NCBI RefSeq assembly: GCF_022568835.1
Contig: NZ_JAKZHV010000008.1
Location: 116,396 to 180,395 of the forward strand
From: Arsenicicoccus piscis
GTDB lineage: Bacteria > Actinomycetota > Actinomycetes > Actinomycetales > Dermatophilaceae
Direction of reading: 5' to 3'
DNA length: 64,000 nucleotides
The notes below the pieces were generated by a model. The model did not search any database and had not been told where the DNA came from. It was given only the letters and a program-made list of their open reading frames with translations. Both the position numbers and the translations under genes were made by a program. Numbering within the stretch: the stretch's first letter is position 1; every line of letters starts with the position of its first letter. Below, piece after piece: positions 8,036-17,427 of this stretch.

Positions 8036-8610
8036 TCGATCGTCTCCACGAACTCGAGCACGCGGCTCATCATCTCGTCGGTGGCCTGGCGGTCGTAGTC
8101 CTGGGGCAGGGTGCGGTCGAAGAACAGGTGCCCGCCGCCGGAGTAGTGGAAGACCTCGGCGGGGGAACCGGCCGAGCGGATGGCGACGGCCTCACGTTCT
8201 ACGGCGCTCGGGTCGACGTAGGGGTCGTCGGCCATCAGGTGGTACTGCACCGGGGTGTCGGCCGGCCAGTCCTTGCCGAACTCGCTCAGCTGCCCTCCGC
8301 CGACGACGGCGATCATGCCGCGGACCGGGCGGCTGAGCGCCAGCCCCTGGGCGGCACCGACGCCGGACGAGAAGCCTGCGGGGATGAAGCCGTCGGGGAT
8401 GTCCTTGGCCAGCTCGCGGGCCCGAGCCATCAAGGTGGCGGCACCCACCTCGTCGCGGTGGGCGCGCGCCGTCTCGATCGAGTCGAACGTCTGGCCGTCC
8501 AGGTAGTCGACGAAGCGCACGTCGTGGCCGGCCGAGCGGATCCGATCGGCGAAGTCGAGCACGCCGGTGCGCATGCCGAGCAGGGACGGGAGGACCGTGA
8601 TGATGGCCAT
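8032..8610 (-). CDS. Dienelactone hydrolase-like alpha/beta hydrolase
   Basis: Alpha/beta hydrolase of 192 residues resembling the dienelactone hydrolase family: N-terminal strand MAIITVLPSLLGM, nucleophile elbow GFSSGVG (about residue 79) with serine where classical DLH enzymes carry cysteine, an aspartate-bearing strand (YHLMADDPYVDP) and a late histidine in YSGGGHLFFD. The substrate is unknown. The ATG lies 6 nt downstream of a minus-strand TAACCT box with no ribosome site, so the mRNA is probably leaderless. It is convergent with holA; the two stop codons overlap. Confidence 0.8.
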   Translation of the reverse strand: MAIITVLPSLLGMRTGVLDFADRIRSAGHDVRFVDYLDGQTFDSIETARAHRDEVGAATLMARARELAKDIPDGFIPAGFSSGVGAAQGLALSRPVRGMIAVVGGGQLSEFGKDWPADTPVQYHLMADDPYVDPSAVEREAVAIRSAGSPAEVFHYSGGGHLFFDRTLPQDYDRQATDEMMSRVLEFVETID

Positions 8611-8622
8611 GCTCCGAGGTTA
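8611..8622 (-). promoter_or_regulatory. Predicted -10 box of the DLH-like gene (leaderless)
   Basis: On the minus strand TAACCT (8622 to 8617) is followed by 6 nt and the ATG at 8610. Confidence 0.45.
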
Positions 8623-8649
8623 GTCCGCCCTCACCGCGTGCGCCGCGAA

Positions 8650-8679
8650 TTGGTCTGTGCGAAGTGCACCCGGTATCGT
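8650..8679 (+). promoter_or_regulatory. Promoter of rpsT
   Basis: TTGGTC at 8650-8655 and TATCGT at 8674-8679 are spaced 18 bp, giving a transcript starting near 8686 and a leader of about 135 nt before rpsT. Confidence 0.5.
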
Positions 8680-8688
8680 GGTGTGTTG

Positions 8689-8715
8689 CGTGCGCGCCTA
8701 GGTCGTGCGCGCACG
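8689..8715 (+). promoter_or_regulatory. Hairpin in the rpsT leader
   Basis: CGTGCGCGC at 8689-8697 pairs with GCGCGCACG at 8707-8715 (9 bp, 9-nt loop) at the very 5' end of the predicted rpsT transcript. It could stabilise the mRNA or take part in autoregulation; the role is inference. Confidence 0.4.
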
Positions 8716-8820
8716 AGAGCTTGACCCAGACCGTCTCAACCACGGGTGCCCCACGCCCGGTCCCGAGGCGGCCTGCCGCCCTCAAACGGCAATCACCGAC
8801 CTGACACCAGAAGGAAGAAC

Positions 8821-9087
8821 GTGGCGAACATCAAGTCCCAGATCAAGCGGATCAAGACCAACGAGAAGCGCACCGAGCGCAACAAGGCGGTCAAGTCCGA
8901 GCTGAAGACCTACGTCCGTCGGTTCCGCGAGGCTACGGCCGCCGGGGACGCCGAGAAGGCTGGCGACGCGCTCAAGGCGGCGTCGCGCAAGCTCGACAAG
9001 GCTGTCTCCAAGGGCGTCATCCACAAGAACCAGGCTGCCAACAAGAAGTCGGCCATGGCGAAGGCTGCGGCGTCGCTCGCCAAGTGA
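8821..9087 (+). CDS. rpsT: 30S ribosomal protein S20
   Basis: Small basic ribosomal protein of 88 residues that binds 16S rRNA early in 30S assembly. The start [26 protein letters not shown] and the end [21 protein letters not shown] match bacterial S20 over its whole length. The GTG at 8821 is chosen over an in-frame upstream ATG because AAGGAA lies just before it and the protein then has the exact family length. It is monocistronic, with its own promoter upstream and a strong terminator at 9106-9141. Confidence 0.97.
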   Translation: MANIKSQIKRIKTNEKRTERNKAVKSELKTYVRRFREATAAGDAEKAGDALKAASRKLDKAVSKGVIHKNQAANKKSAMAKAAASLAK

Positions 9088-9105
9088 GTCGCTGACTGAT
9101 CTGTA

Positions 9106-9141
9106 GAACGGGCCGTCACCCTCCGGGGTGGCGGCCCGTTC
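9106..9141 (+). terminator. rpsT terminator
   Basis: GAACGGGCCGTCACC at 9106-9120 pairs with GGTGGCGGCCCGTTC at 9127-9141, with one opposed G/C bulge and a 6-nt loop. It lies 19 bp after the rpsT stop. There is only a short T-rich tail, as is common in actinobacteria. Confidence 0.85.
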
Positions 9142-9203
9142 TGCGTGCCGGTCGTCACGTCGGCGTCGGGACCTATTCGAGCCACGGTCAACCGAGCCGC
9201 GGC

Positions 9204-9977
9204 CTACCGAGCCACCGCGGAGTCGGCGCGCAGCACCCGGCTCTGCAGGCGCACGCCGGGGCTCACCTGCCGCAGGGCGTCGACAAGGGCGGCCAGCACC
9301 TCGCTCGCGCGGGCGTCGGAGTCACCGGGCGCGACTTCCAGGACGTCGGCGATGAAGACCGCGTCGGTCGTCTCGTCGGTGAGGCGGGTGCGGTGGCACT
9401 GGCGCCAGTTCCAGCGCCGGCAGGTGACGCCGGCGTCGTCGCGCCACACGACCTCGCCGGGCTCGGGGTGCTCTACGGCCTCGGCGCCGGACGCCAGGGT
9501 CGGGAAGTCCTCGGTGCCGTCCGCGCGCACCAGCTGCAGCGGGCCGACGTAGGCCGTGACGTCCTCGCCGCCGAGCGGGGTCGCGGTGGCGATGGAGACC
9601 GCGTTGTAGGCATCGGCGAGCCGGTTGATCCGTGGCAGCCCGTCGGGCACCCGTCGAAGCAGGGCCTCCGCGGAGCTGCGCGTGCGCTGAGGCTTGGCAC
9701 CGAATGCCCGGAACGCCTCGCGCCAGCTCTGCAGGTGCGGCAGCTCCTCGGCGGGGCGGCCGTCCAGCTGCTCGCGAGCGGACTGCTCGGCCTGCGCCAG
9801 CAGTCGCTCGCTGGTCTCGTCGGACGGCCCGGGCGTGAGCCCCTCCGCGACCACCAGCACGCATCGGTAGTCCGGTCTCAGCGCTGCCACGGCCGGGTCG
9901 ATGCGCGCGCCGGCGAGCCAGTCGGCATGACGGGTGCGGTCCTGCGCCGCCGCATCGGCGGAGCTCTCCGCCGTCAT
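9204..9977 (-). CDS. B3/4 domain protein (free-standing PheRS-beta editing-like domain)
   Basis: Protein of 257 residues resembling the B3/B4 domain of phenylalanyl-tRNA synthetase beta, found as stand-alone proteins in many bacteria. Supporting stretches: LPHLQSWREAFRAFGAKPQRTRSSAEALLRR, then PRINRLADAYNAVSIATATPLGGEDV and a WRDDAGVTCRRWNWRQCHRTRLTDET region. Role is probably editing-like or tRNA-related, but unproven. The ATG at 9977 overlaps the stop of the upstream PemK-like gene by ATGA, so the two are co-transcribed and translationally coupled. It is convergent with rpsT. Confidence 0.8.
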   Translation of the reverse strand: MTAESSADAAAQDRTRHADWLAGARIDPAVAALRPDYRCVLVVAEGLTPGPSDETSERLLAQAEQSAREQLDGRPAEELPHLQSWREAFRAFGAKPQRTRSSAEALLRRVPDGLPRINRLADAYNAVSIATATPLGGEDVTAYVGPLQLVRADGTEDFPTLASGAEAVEHPEPGEVVWRDDAGVTCRRWNWRQCHRTRLTDETTDAVFIADVLEVAPGDSDARASEVLAALVDALRQVSPGVRLQSRVLRADSAVAR

Positions 9978-10399
9978 CGCCGGTGCTCCCGCACGGCCGC
10001 CACCACCAGCTCGAACCGCTCCCGCCCGATGGCACCGCCCTCGCGCCGCACGCGGGAGGGGTCGAGCTGCAGGATCCGGTCGACACGCGCCTCGCTCGGT
10101 CGCCCCTTGCGGTCCCAGGGTCCCGAGCCGACGTCGACCCAGTAGCGTCCCTCGGCCTCCTCCTGCTCCTTGTCCCGGTCGTGGTCCTTGCTGGTCAACG
10201 GCACCGCGAGCAGGTAGACCGTGACGCGGCCGATCACGAGCACGGGCCGGTCCTTGCCCTGGCTGGGGTCCTCCTCGTAGGGCACCCAGGTCCACACCAC
10301 CTCGCCGGGGTCGGGGAGGCCGTCCGCCACGGCGGCATAGTCTAGGCTGGGCAGCTCGCCGGCGAAATCACCGGGGACCCGGGCGATCGATGTGGCCAT
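9974..10399 (-). CDS. PemK/MazF-like protein, no adjacent antitoxin
   Basis: A 141-residue protein whose core GEVVWTWVPYEEDPSQGKDRPVLVIGR and LLAVPLTSKDHDRDKEQ match the PemK/MazF endoribonuclease fold (loop with basic residues, RPVLVIG strand). Toxins of this family cut single-stranded RNA and are normally encoded with a small antitoxin. None is visible: upstream is a 90-bp gap before paaE, downstream a 4-nt overlap with the B3/4 gene. It may be a housekeeping member rather than a toxin. The ATG follows a minus-strand TAGGCT box by 6 nt, consistent with a leaderless mRNA. Confidence 0.75.
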   Translation of the reverse strand: MATSIARVPGDFAGELPSLDYAAVADGLPDPGEVVWTWVPYEEDPSQGKDRPVLVIGRVTVYLLAVPLTSKDHDRDKEQEEAEGRYWVDVGSGPWDRKGRPSEARVDRILQLDPSRVRREGGAIGRERFELVVAAVREHRR

Positions 10400-10411
10400 G
10401 GCCAGAGCCTA
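10400..10411 (-). promoter_or_regulatory. Predicted -10 box of the PemK-like gene (leaderless)
   Basis: Minus-strand TAGGCT (10411 to 10406), 6 nt, then ATG at 10399. Confidence 0.5.
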
Positions 10412-10489
10412 GGTCACACCCTGCGGCGATGCGGCGACTTCGTCGCGGCCGGCTCACCCTCTCCGCCCTCGAGGTCCGGCCCCTGCCGG

Positions 10490-11662
10490 TCACGCGTCGA
10501 AGTCGACGCTGACCGTGTCGGTGGTGGGGTGCGACTGGCAGGTGAGCACGTAGCCGCGCTCCAGCTCGTCGGGCTCGAGGGCGTAGTTCTCGTCCATCGT
10601 GACCTCGCCGTCGGTGACCTTCGCCCGGCAGGTGCCGCACACGCCACCCGCGCAGGCGAAGGGGACGTCGCTGCGGACCCGCAGGGCCGCGTTGAGGATG
10701 GACTCGCGCGCGCTCTTGGGGCTGAGCACCTGACCCTCGAGGCCGTCGAGGTTGAAGGTGATCTCCCAGTTCTCGCCCGCCGGGTCCGCGACGACCGGGC
10801 GGCCGGCGTTGCCGTCGCTCGGGCTCTCGGGCCGACCGGTCGTGAACAGCTCGTAGCGCACCCGGTCGGCCGGCACGTCACGCGCCGCCAGCTCGTCGCG
10901 GATCAGCTGCACCATCTCGAACGGCCCGCAGAGGAACCACTCGTCGACGACCTCGGGCCGAAACACGTTGCCGAGCAACGACTTCAGCTTGTCGGCATCG
11001 AGGCGACCGGTGTGGGTGGGGGAGAGGCGCTGCTCGCGGGAGAGCAGGTGGTGGATCGCCAGCCTGGTCGGGTAGCGGTCCTTGAGGTCGGCCAGCTCCT
11101 CCACGAACATCACGTCCATCGCGGCGCGGTTGCTGTAGACCAGGTTGAGGTAGGCGTGCGGGTTGCGCGCGAGCAGCGCCTTGGCGATCGCGAGGACCGG
11201 GGTGATGCCCGAGCCGGCGGCGAACGCGACGTAGCGCGACAGGCCGGAGTCGATCGACTCCTGCGCCATGGCCTCGGGGTCGTTGAGGGCGGTCATGGCG
11301 TGCTGGGAGATGAACGCGCCGGTCGGGCTCATCACGTCGATGACGTGCCCGGCCTGCAGGTTGTCGTTGGCCCAGTTGGAGAACAGACCACCCACGTCGC
11401 GCTTGATCGCGATGCGCAGCTCACCGGGGGTGGGCTCGGCGCAGATCGAGTAGGACCGGCGAACTTCCTTGCCCTCCAGCTCGGTTCGCAGCGCGACGTA
11501 CTGCCCGGACACGTAGTTGAAGTCGTCGGTCAGCTCGTCCGGGATCGCGAAGGTCACCTCGACGGCGTTGTCGGTGAGCGGCCGCACCTCGCGGATCGTC
11601 AGCGGGCGGAAGGACGCGCGGCGACGCGGCGACGTTGCCGCCTCGGTCGTGGTGGTCGTCAT
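10490..11662 (-). CDS. paaE: Phenylacetyl-CoA epoxidase reductase subunit PaaE
   Basis: Electron-transfer subunit of the ring-1,2-epoxidising multicomponent oxygenase, 390 residues. It has an FAD-binding ferredoxin reductase module (RRSYSICAEPTPGELRIAIKRDVGG; nucleotide-binding AAGSGITPVLAIAKALL; C-terminal FLCGPFEM) followed by a plant-type 2Fe-2S ferredoxin with cysteines in CAGGVCGTC and a final C in VLTCQSHP. It shuttles electrons from NAD(P)H to the PaaA di-iron centre. The ATG at 11662 overlaps the paaD stop by one base. Last gene of paaABCDE. Confidence 0.95.
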   Translation of the reverse strand: MTTTTTEAATSPRRRASFRPLTIREVRPLTDNAVEVTFAIPDELTDDFNYVSGQYVALRTELEGKEVRRSYSICAEPTPGELRIAIKRDVGGLFSNWANDNLQAGHVIDVMSPTGAFISQHAMTALNDPEAMAQESIDSGLSRYVAFAAGSGITPVLAIAKALLARNPHAYLNLVYSNRAAMDVMFVEELADLKDRYPTRLAIHHLLSREQRLSPTHTGRLDADKLKSLLGNVFRPEVVDEWFLCGPFEMVQLIRDELAARDVPADRVRYELFTTGRPESPSDGNAGRPVVADPAGENWEITFNLDGLEGQVLSPKSARESILNAALRVRSDVPFACAGGVCGTCRAKVTDGEVTMDENYALEPDELERGYVLTCQSHPTTDTVSVDFDA

Positions 11663-12201
11663 CAGTGCACCTTGAAGTAGTCGAAGGGTTCGAGGCAGTC
11701 GGCACAGGTGTAGAGCGCCTTGCAGGCGGTGGAGCCGAAGCGGGACAGCTCGCTCGTGCGCAGCGACCCGCACTGCGGGCAGCGCACCGACAGCTGCAGG
11801 CGGACCGGGCCGCTCTGGGCGCCGACCCGCGCCGTGCCGGTCGGCGGCGCGATGCCGTAGTCCTCAAGCTTGGCCTTGCCGGCCTCCGTCATCCAGTCGG
11901 TCGTCCAGGCAGGGGAGAGCACAAGCACGACCTCGGCGTCGGCGTAGCCGGCGGCCAGCAGCGCCGCGGTGACCTCGTCGCGCAGCACGCCCATCGCCGG
12001 GCACCCGGAGTAGGTCGGGGTCAGCGTCACGACGGCCTTGTCACCCTCGCGGCGCGCGGACCGCAGGATGCCGAGGTCCTCGATCGTCAGCACGGGCACC
12101 TCCGGGTCGCACACGGTGGCGGCGATCGCCCACACGCGCTCGTCGTGGTCGGTGTCGTGCTTGGTGCCGTGCTGCACGTCGTCGAGCATGGCGGTCACCA
12201 C
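11662..12201 (-). CDS. paaD: Phenylacetyl-CoA epoxidase subunit PaaD
   Basis: Assembly or maturation protein of the PaaABCE oxygenase, 179 residues. The N-terminal MIP18/SufT-like domain (VWAIAATVCDPEVPVLTIEDLGILRSARREG, then TLTPTYSGCPAM) is followed by a C-terminal cysteine-rich region with CPQCGS and CADC pairs, likely metal binding. A GTG start at 12201 overlaps the paaC stop; an in-frame ATG 11 bases further in is the alternative. Fourth gene of the operon. Confidence 0.93.
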   Translation of the reverse strand: MVTAMLDDVQHGTKHDTDHDERVWAIAATVCDPEVPVLTIEDLGILRSARREGDKAVVTLTPTYSGCPAMGVLRDEVTAALLAAGYADAEVVLVLSPAWTTDWMTEAGKAKLEDYGIAPPTGTARVGAQSGPVRLQLSVRCPQCGSLRTSELSRFGSTACKALYTCADCLEPFDYFKVH

Positions 12202-13022
12202 GATGCGCCCGGGTGCATGCGGGCGAGCGACTGCATCTCGGCCAGCACGAAGCCGAGGCTCTCGCGGTGCTCGCCGCGGCGTCCGCCGGTGCGGGCCTGG
12301 GGCACCGACGGGAGCTCGAGGGTGGACTCGGCGAGGACTCTACGGATGGCGTCGTCGAAGGCCGGTCGCAGCGAGCTGGGTTGCACCGCAACGCCCTTCA
12401 GCCGGTCGGTGAGATCGTCGTCCTCGAACAGCTCGTCGACGAACGGCCACACCTGGTCGAGCCCCGCCTGCATCCGGCGGTGCGACTCCTCGGTGCCGTC
12501 GCCGAGCCGCATGGCCCACTGCCAGGCGTGGTCGACGTGGTACTCGACCTCCTTGACGGCCTTCTGCGCGATCGCCGCGAGCGTGGGGTCATCCGAGTGC
12601 GACAGCGCGGTGTAGAGCTCGTAGGCATAGAGGCTGTAGACCAGCTGGCGGGCGATCGTGTGCCCGAAGTCGCCCGGGTCGAGCTGGACGAGGTGCACGC
12701 AGGTGAAGTCGTCCTCGTCGCGGAAGTAGGCGAGGTCGTCCTCGGTCTTGCCCCCCGCGGTGCCGGCGTAGGTGAGCAGCGAGCGCGCGTGGCCGAGGAG
12801 GTCCAGCGCGATGTTGCCGAGGGCGATGTCCTCCTCGAGCTCCGGCGCCCGGGAGATCCACCAGCTGAGCCGCTGCGACAGGATCAGGGCGTCGTCGCCG
12901 AGCCGGGTGGCGTAGCGCGCGACGTCCTCGTCGGCGTGCAGGCCGGCGGCCGCGATGTCCTCGGCGGTGAGCGCCTGACCGACGCTGATGCGGGTGGCAC
13001 TGTCGAATCCTCCTGCGGTCAC
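12195..13022 (-). CDS. paaC: Phenylacetyl-CoA epoxidase subunit PaaC
   Basis: Structural ferritin-like subunit of the epoxidase (275 residues) that scaffolds PaaA. Typical stretches: RLGDDALILSQRLSWWISRAPELEEDIALGNIALDLLGHARSLL, FTCVHLVQLDPGDFGHTIARQLVYS and KEVEYHVDHAWQWAMRLGDGTEESHRRMQ. The GTG start at 13022 makes a GTGA overlap with the paaB stop and places GGAGG-rich sequence just inside; the frame stays open upstream without homology. The gene sits between paaB and paaD in the usual order. Confidence 0.94.
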   Translation of the reverse strand: MTAGGFDSATRISVGQALTAEDIAAAGLHADEDVARYATRLGDDALILSQRLSWWISRAPELEEDIALGNIALDLLGHARSLLTYAGTAGGKTEDDLAYFRDEDDFTCVHLVQLDPGDFGHTIARQLVYSLYAYELYTALSHSDDPTLAAIAQKAVKEVEYHVDHAWQWAMRLGDGTEESHRRMQAGLDQVWPFVDELFEDDDLTDRLKGVAVQPSSLRPAFDDAIRRVLAESTLELPSVPQARTGGRRGEHRESLGFVLAEMQSLARMHPGASW

Positions 13023-13351
13023 AGGTGCTTCACCCCTTCGCTCTTGGTGTAGTAGGTCGCGTGACGATAGGTCTTGCCCTTCGGCGACTCGAAGAAGGCG
13101 CCCTTGGCGTCGGGGTCCGACGTGGTGATGGCGTCGGCGGGGACCACCCACACCGAGACTCCCTCGTTGCGGCGGGTGTAGAGGTCGCGCGCGTTGCGGA
13201 CGGCCATCGTGGCGTCCGGGGCGTGCAGGGACCCGGCGTGGACGTGGGACAGGCCGCGCGAGGCGCGGACGAAGACCTCCCACAGGGGCCACAGCTCCTG
13301 AGGGGCATCGCCCTGCTGGGGCGACGGTGCTGCCGGCGTGGTGTCGGTCAT
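13019..13351 (-). CDS. paaB: Phenylacetyl-CoA epoxidase subunit PaaB
   Basis: Small subunit of the epoxidase, 110 residues, that bridges PaaAC heterodimers. Key matches: LWPLWEVFVRASRGLSHVHAGSLHAPDATMAVRNARDLYTRR, VWVVPADAI and a C-terminal KTYRHATYYTKSEGVKHL. It lies 123 bp downstream of paaA; that gap has repetitive TGCAGGGGTGCGGG-like sequence but no gene. The stop overlaps the paaC start. Confidence 0.95.
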   Translation of the reverse strand: MTDTTPAAPSPQQGDAPQELWPLWEVFVRASRGLSHVHAGSLHAPDATMAVRNARDLYTRRNEGVSVWVVPADAITTSDPDAKGAFFESPKGKTYRHATYYTKSEGVKHL

Positions 13352-13474
13352 CGAATGGCTCCTTGGGTCAACGGAACTCGCGACGCACGGGGTGCGGTCG
13401 AAGCAGGTGGGGTGCAGGGGTGCGGGTGAGGGCTGCAGGAGTGCAGGGCTGCGCGAGCGGCAGATGCGCAGCGG

Positions 13475-14482
13475 TCACGCGTGCCGCAGCAGCGTGGACT
13501 CCTTCGTCTCGACGTCGGCCTGCTTGCGCGCGTGCGCAGCGGCGGCCTCGCGCACCCAGGCGCCCTCCTCGTGCGCACGGATGCGGTGGGCCATCCGCTG
13601 GGCGTTGCACGGGCCGTTGCCGGACAGCACGGCCTTGAACTCGTCCCAGTCCAGGTCGCCGTAGTCGTAGTGCCCACGCTCCTCGTTCCAGCGCAGGTCG
13701 GGGTCGGGCAGGGTGAGCCCGAGCGCCTCGGCCTGCGGGACGATCATGTCGACGAAGCGCTGGCGCAGCTCGTCGTTGGAGAAGCGCTTGATCTTCCACT
13801 GCATCGACTGCTGGCTGTTGGGGGAGTCGCCGTCCGGCGGGCCGAACATCTGCAGCGCCGGGCCGTAGAACCGGTTGACGGCGTCCTGGGCCATCTGCTT
13901 CTGCGCGGGCGTGCCGTTGGCGAGCGAGTGGAGGATCTCCCAGCCCTGGCGCTGGTGGAACGACTCCTCCTTGCACACCCGCACCATGGCCCGCCCGTAG
14001 GGACCGTAGGAGCAGCGGCAGAGGGGCACCTGGTTCTGGATCGCGGCGCCGTCGACCAGCCAGCCGATGGCGCCCACGTCGGCCCAGGACCGGGCCGGGT
14101 AGTTGAAGATCGACGAGTACTTCGCCTTGCCGGTGAGCAGCTGGTCGTTGAGGACGCTGCGCGGCGTGCCGAGGGTCTCGGCGGCCGAATAGAGGTAGAG
14201 CCCGTGGCCGGCCTCGTCCTGCACCTTGGCGATCAGGATGGCCTTGCGCTTGAGGCTCGGGGCGCGCGAGATCCAGTTGCCCTCGGGCTGCATGCCGATG
14301 ATCTCGGAGTGCGCGTGCTGGCTGATCTGGCGGGTCAGCGCCTTGCGGTAGGCGTCCGGCATCCAGTCGCGCGGCTCGATGCGGGAGTCCTGCTCGATGA
14401 TCCGGTCGAACTGCTCCTGCTCGGGCGAGCTGGTCGCGGTCGTGCCGGGGTCGGTCGAAGCCTGCGGGGAGCTGTCAGCCAC
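13475..14482 (-). CDS. paaA: Phenylacetyl-CoA epoxidase catalytic subunit PaaA
   Basis: Catalytic di-iron subunit (335 residues) that epoxidises the ring of phenylacetyl-CoA. Metal ligands of the ferritin-like core are visible: E in [17 protein letters not shown], the [13 protein letters not shown] motif and [34 protein letters not shown] is strongly conserved in the family. The first 25 residues are a variable Ser/Thr-rich extension. First gene of the minus-strand operon; the TetR-type palindrome at 14555-14578 lies about 70 bp upstream of its start. Confidence 0.96.
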   Translation of the reverse strand: MADSSPQASTDPGTTATSSPEQEQFDRIIEQDSRIEPRDWMPDAYRKALTRQISQHAHSEIIGMQPEGNWISRAPSLKRKAILIAKVQDEAGHGLYLYSAAETLGTPRSVLNDQLLTGKAKYSSIFNYPARSWADVGAIGWLVDGAAIQNQVPLCRCSYGPYGRAMVRVCKEESFHQRQGWEILHSLANGTPAQKQMAQDAVNRFYGPALQMFGPPDGDSPNSQQSMQWKIKRFSNDELRQRFVDMIVPQAEALGLTLPDPDLRWNEERGHYDYGDLDWDEFKAVLSGNGPCNAQRMAHRIRAHEEGAWVREAAAAHARKQADVETKESTLLRHA

Positions 14483-14554
14483 GTGGGGTCACCTCGTCGT
14501 GTCGGGTCTGGCAGGACGGTCGGGATCGCCGGGCCTCTCGCGGGGGGCTCGACA

Positions 14555-14578
14555 AATACTGACCGCTCGGTCAGTATT
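14555..14578. promoter_or_regulatory. TetR-type palindrome, predicted PaaR operator 1
   Basis: AATACTGACCG and CGGTCAGTATT are perfect 11-bp arms around a 2-bp spacer. The site lies in the divergent region between paaA and paaI and shares its core with 23707-23732, upstream of paaJ. The neighbouring TetR gene (16576-17211) is the likely binder. Confidence 0.8.
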
Positions 14579-14638
14579 GATCCAGGGCGCCGCTGCTGTC
14601 AAGGGTGGCGACCCCGTCTCGGGCGGTCGCCAACCGTC

Positions 14639-14729
14639 GCTGACTGCTGCTGACTGTGGCTGCTGACTGTTGCTGAGTGCCGCTGACCGAGGCTGACTGA
14701 TGCCGACCCGATGCTGACCCGATGCTGAC
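14639..14729. repeat. Helically phased GCTGAC array upstream of paaI
   Basis: Nine GCTGAC-like hexamers start at 14639, 14649, 14662, 14672, 14682, 14692, 14702, 14713 and 14724 (two with one mismatch: GCTGAG, GCCGAC). The intervals are 10, 13, 10, 10, 10, 10, 11 and 11 bp. The unit resembles the CTGACCG half of the operator at 14555-14578. Confidence 0.75.
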
Positions 14730-14756
14730 GACGACGATGTCGAAGGAGCCCACCGC

Positions 14757-15194
14757 GTGAACCCCTCCGTCACCCATCCGCTGCTGCGCGACGATCACAC
14801 CTCTGCCTGGCTCGGCCTCGAGGTCGTGCGGGCCGACTACGGCGACGTCGTCGTGCGGGCCGAGCTGCGGGAGGAGATGCTCAACGGCCACGGCATCGCT
14901 CACGGCGGCATGCTCTTCGCGATCGCCGACAGCGCCTTCGCGCTCGCGTGCAACGACCCGGCCGGCGACGGTTCCACCCTCACCGTCGCCTCGGGGGTCG
15001 ACGTCAACTTCCTGCGGCCGGCCCATCGTGGGGAGGTGATCGAGGCGAGCGCCCGCGCGGTCTCCGTGGGCCGCAGCGGGGTCTACGACGTGACGGTGAC
15101 GGCGCAGGGCGCGGACGATCCCGAGCCCGTCGTCGTCGCCCTGTTCCGCGGCCGCAGCCGCACCATCCCCGCCAAGGCCCCCGCGGCCTCCTGA
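14757..15194 (+). CDS. paaI: Phenylacetate-pathway thioesterase PaaI (hotdog fold)
   Basis: Hotdog-fold acyl-CoA thioesterase of 145 residues that hydrolyses dead-end CoA esters formed when the paa pathway stalls. Family signature: NGHGIAHGGMLFAIADSAFALACN (about residues 42-65), with the catalytic-type Asp in IADSAF, then VDVNFLRPAHRGEVIEA. The GTG at 14757 is preceded by AAGGAG 8 nt upstream. It starts the plus-strand paaI-paaK-paaR run; paaK follows 27 bp later. Confidence 0.92.
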   Translation: MNPSVTHPLLRDDHTSAWLGLEVVRADYGDVVVRAELREEMLNGHGIAHGGMLFAIADSAFALACNDPAGDGSTLTVASGVDVNFLRPAHRGEVIEASARAVSVGRSGVYDVTVTAQGADDPEPVVVALFRGRSRTIPAKAPAAS

Positions 15195-15221
15195 CCTGCA
15201 CCCACCTCGAGAGGCATCCCG

Positions 15222-16571
<1,350 letters not shown>

Positions 16572-16575
16572 TCCG

Positions 16576-17211
16576 GTGACCACGAGCACATCCGCCGCCA
16601 GCGCGACCACCCGTCGAGGACGGCCTGGCTACGACCAGCAGGCCGTCCTGCGGGCCGCGGTCGAGGTCTTCAACCGGCACGGCTACGACTCCACCTCGAT
16701 GGGGATGCTGGCGAGCGAGCTCGGCCTGACGAAGTCGGCCATCTACCACCACGTCGAGAGCAAGGAAGAGCTGTTGAGCCTGGCGCTCGACGAGGCCCTC
16801 ACCGCTCTCGAGGAGGTGCTCGACCAGTCCGCTGCGCGCGGTGGCGAGCCGATGGACCGGCTGGAGCGGGGGATTCGCGCGACCGTCCTGGTCCTCACCG
16901 ACAAGCTGCCGTTCGTCACCTTGCTGCTGCGGCTGCGCGGGAACTCACCCGTCGAGGTGGCCGCCCTGGAGCGGCGTCGAATCTTCGACCAGCGCATGGT
17001 CGAGCGCATCGTGGCCGCTCGCGAGGCGGGTGGCCTGCGCGCCGACATCGACCCGGCCACGTCGGCCCGGCTGATCTTCGGCACCATCAACTCGATCGTC
17101 GAGTGGTGGCAGCCCGGCGGCCGGCTCTCGCCCGACGAGCTCGCCGACGACGTGGTCAAGATGGTCTTCCAGGGTCTGGCCGCCGGCCCGGGTCACCCTG
17201 GCGTGCGGTAG
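16576..17211 (+). CDS. paaR: TetR-family regulator, predicted PaaR
   Basis: TetR repressor of 211 residues. The N-terminal HTH spans AAVEVFNRHGYDSTSMGMLASELGLTKSAIYHHVESKEELL (about residues 30-70), with the SAIYHHV recognition helix. The C-terminal domain resembles the TetR_C_33 type found in paa-linked regulators; the ligand is expected to be phenylacetyl-CoA (inference from known Paa repressors). It is co-transcribed with paaI-paaK, and two near-identical palindromes upstream of paaA/paaI and paaJ are plausible targets. Confidence 0.88.
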   Translation: MTTSTSAASATTRRGRPGYDQQAVLRAAVEVFNRHGYDSTSMGMLASELGLTKSAIYHHVESKEELLSLALDEALTALEEVLDQSAARGGEPMDRLERGIRATVLVLTDKLPFVTLLLRLRGNSPVEVAALERRRIFDQRMVERIVAAREAGGLRADIDPATSARLIFGTINSIVEWWQPGGRLSPDELADDVVKMVFQGLAAGPGHPGVR

Positions 17212-17427
17212 CTTCGGGCGCTTCGTAGGCCCTCTCGTGGCACGACTCCTCACCCATGTCGTGGCTCTGCTCCGGGCTGGCCGCTTCACCGCCACCAGGA
17301 ACACCATGGCGAGGGTGCCGAACGACTCGTAGCCCTCGTCGCGGCCAGGGGGTCTGTCAGACCCTCCCGGCACACTGCAGCTCAGAAGGTGGCAACGACG
17401 CCGCCGCAGAGCTCGGAGGTCACTGAC

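Noticed and set aside
9974..10399. Classical toxin-antitoxin module
   Set aside because: The PemK-like gene has no small upstream or downstream antitoxin; the neighbour is a 257-residue B3/4 protein. Listed as a PemK-like gene only.
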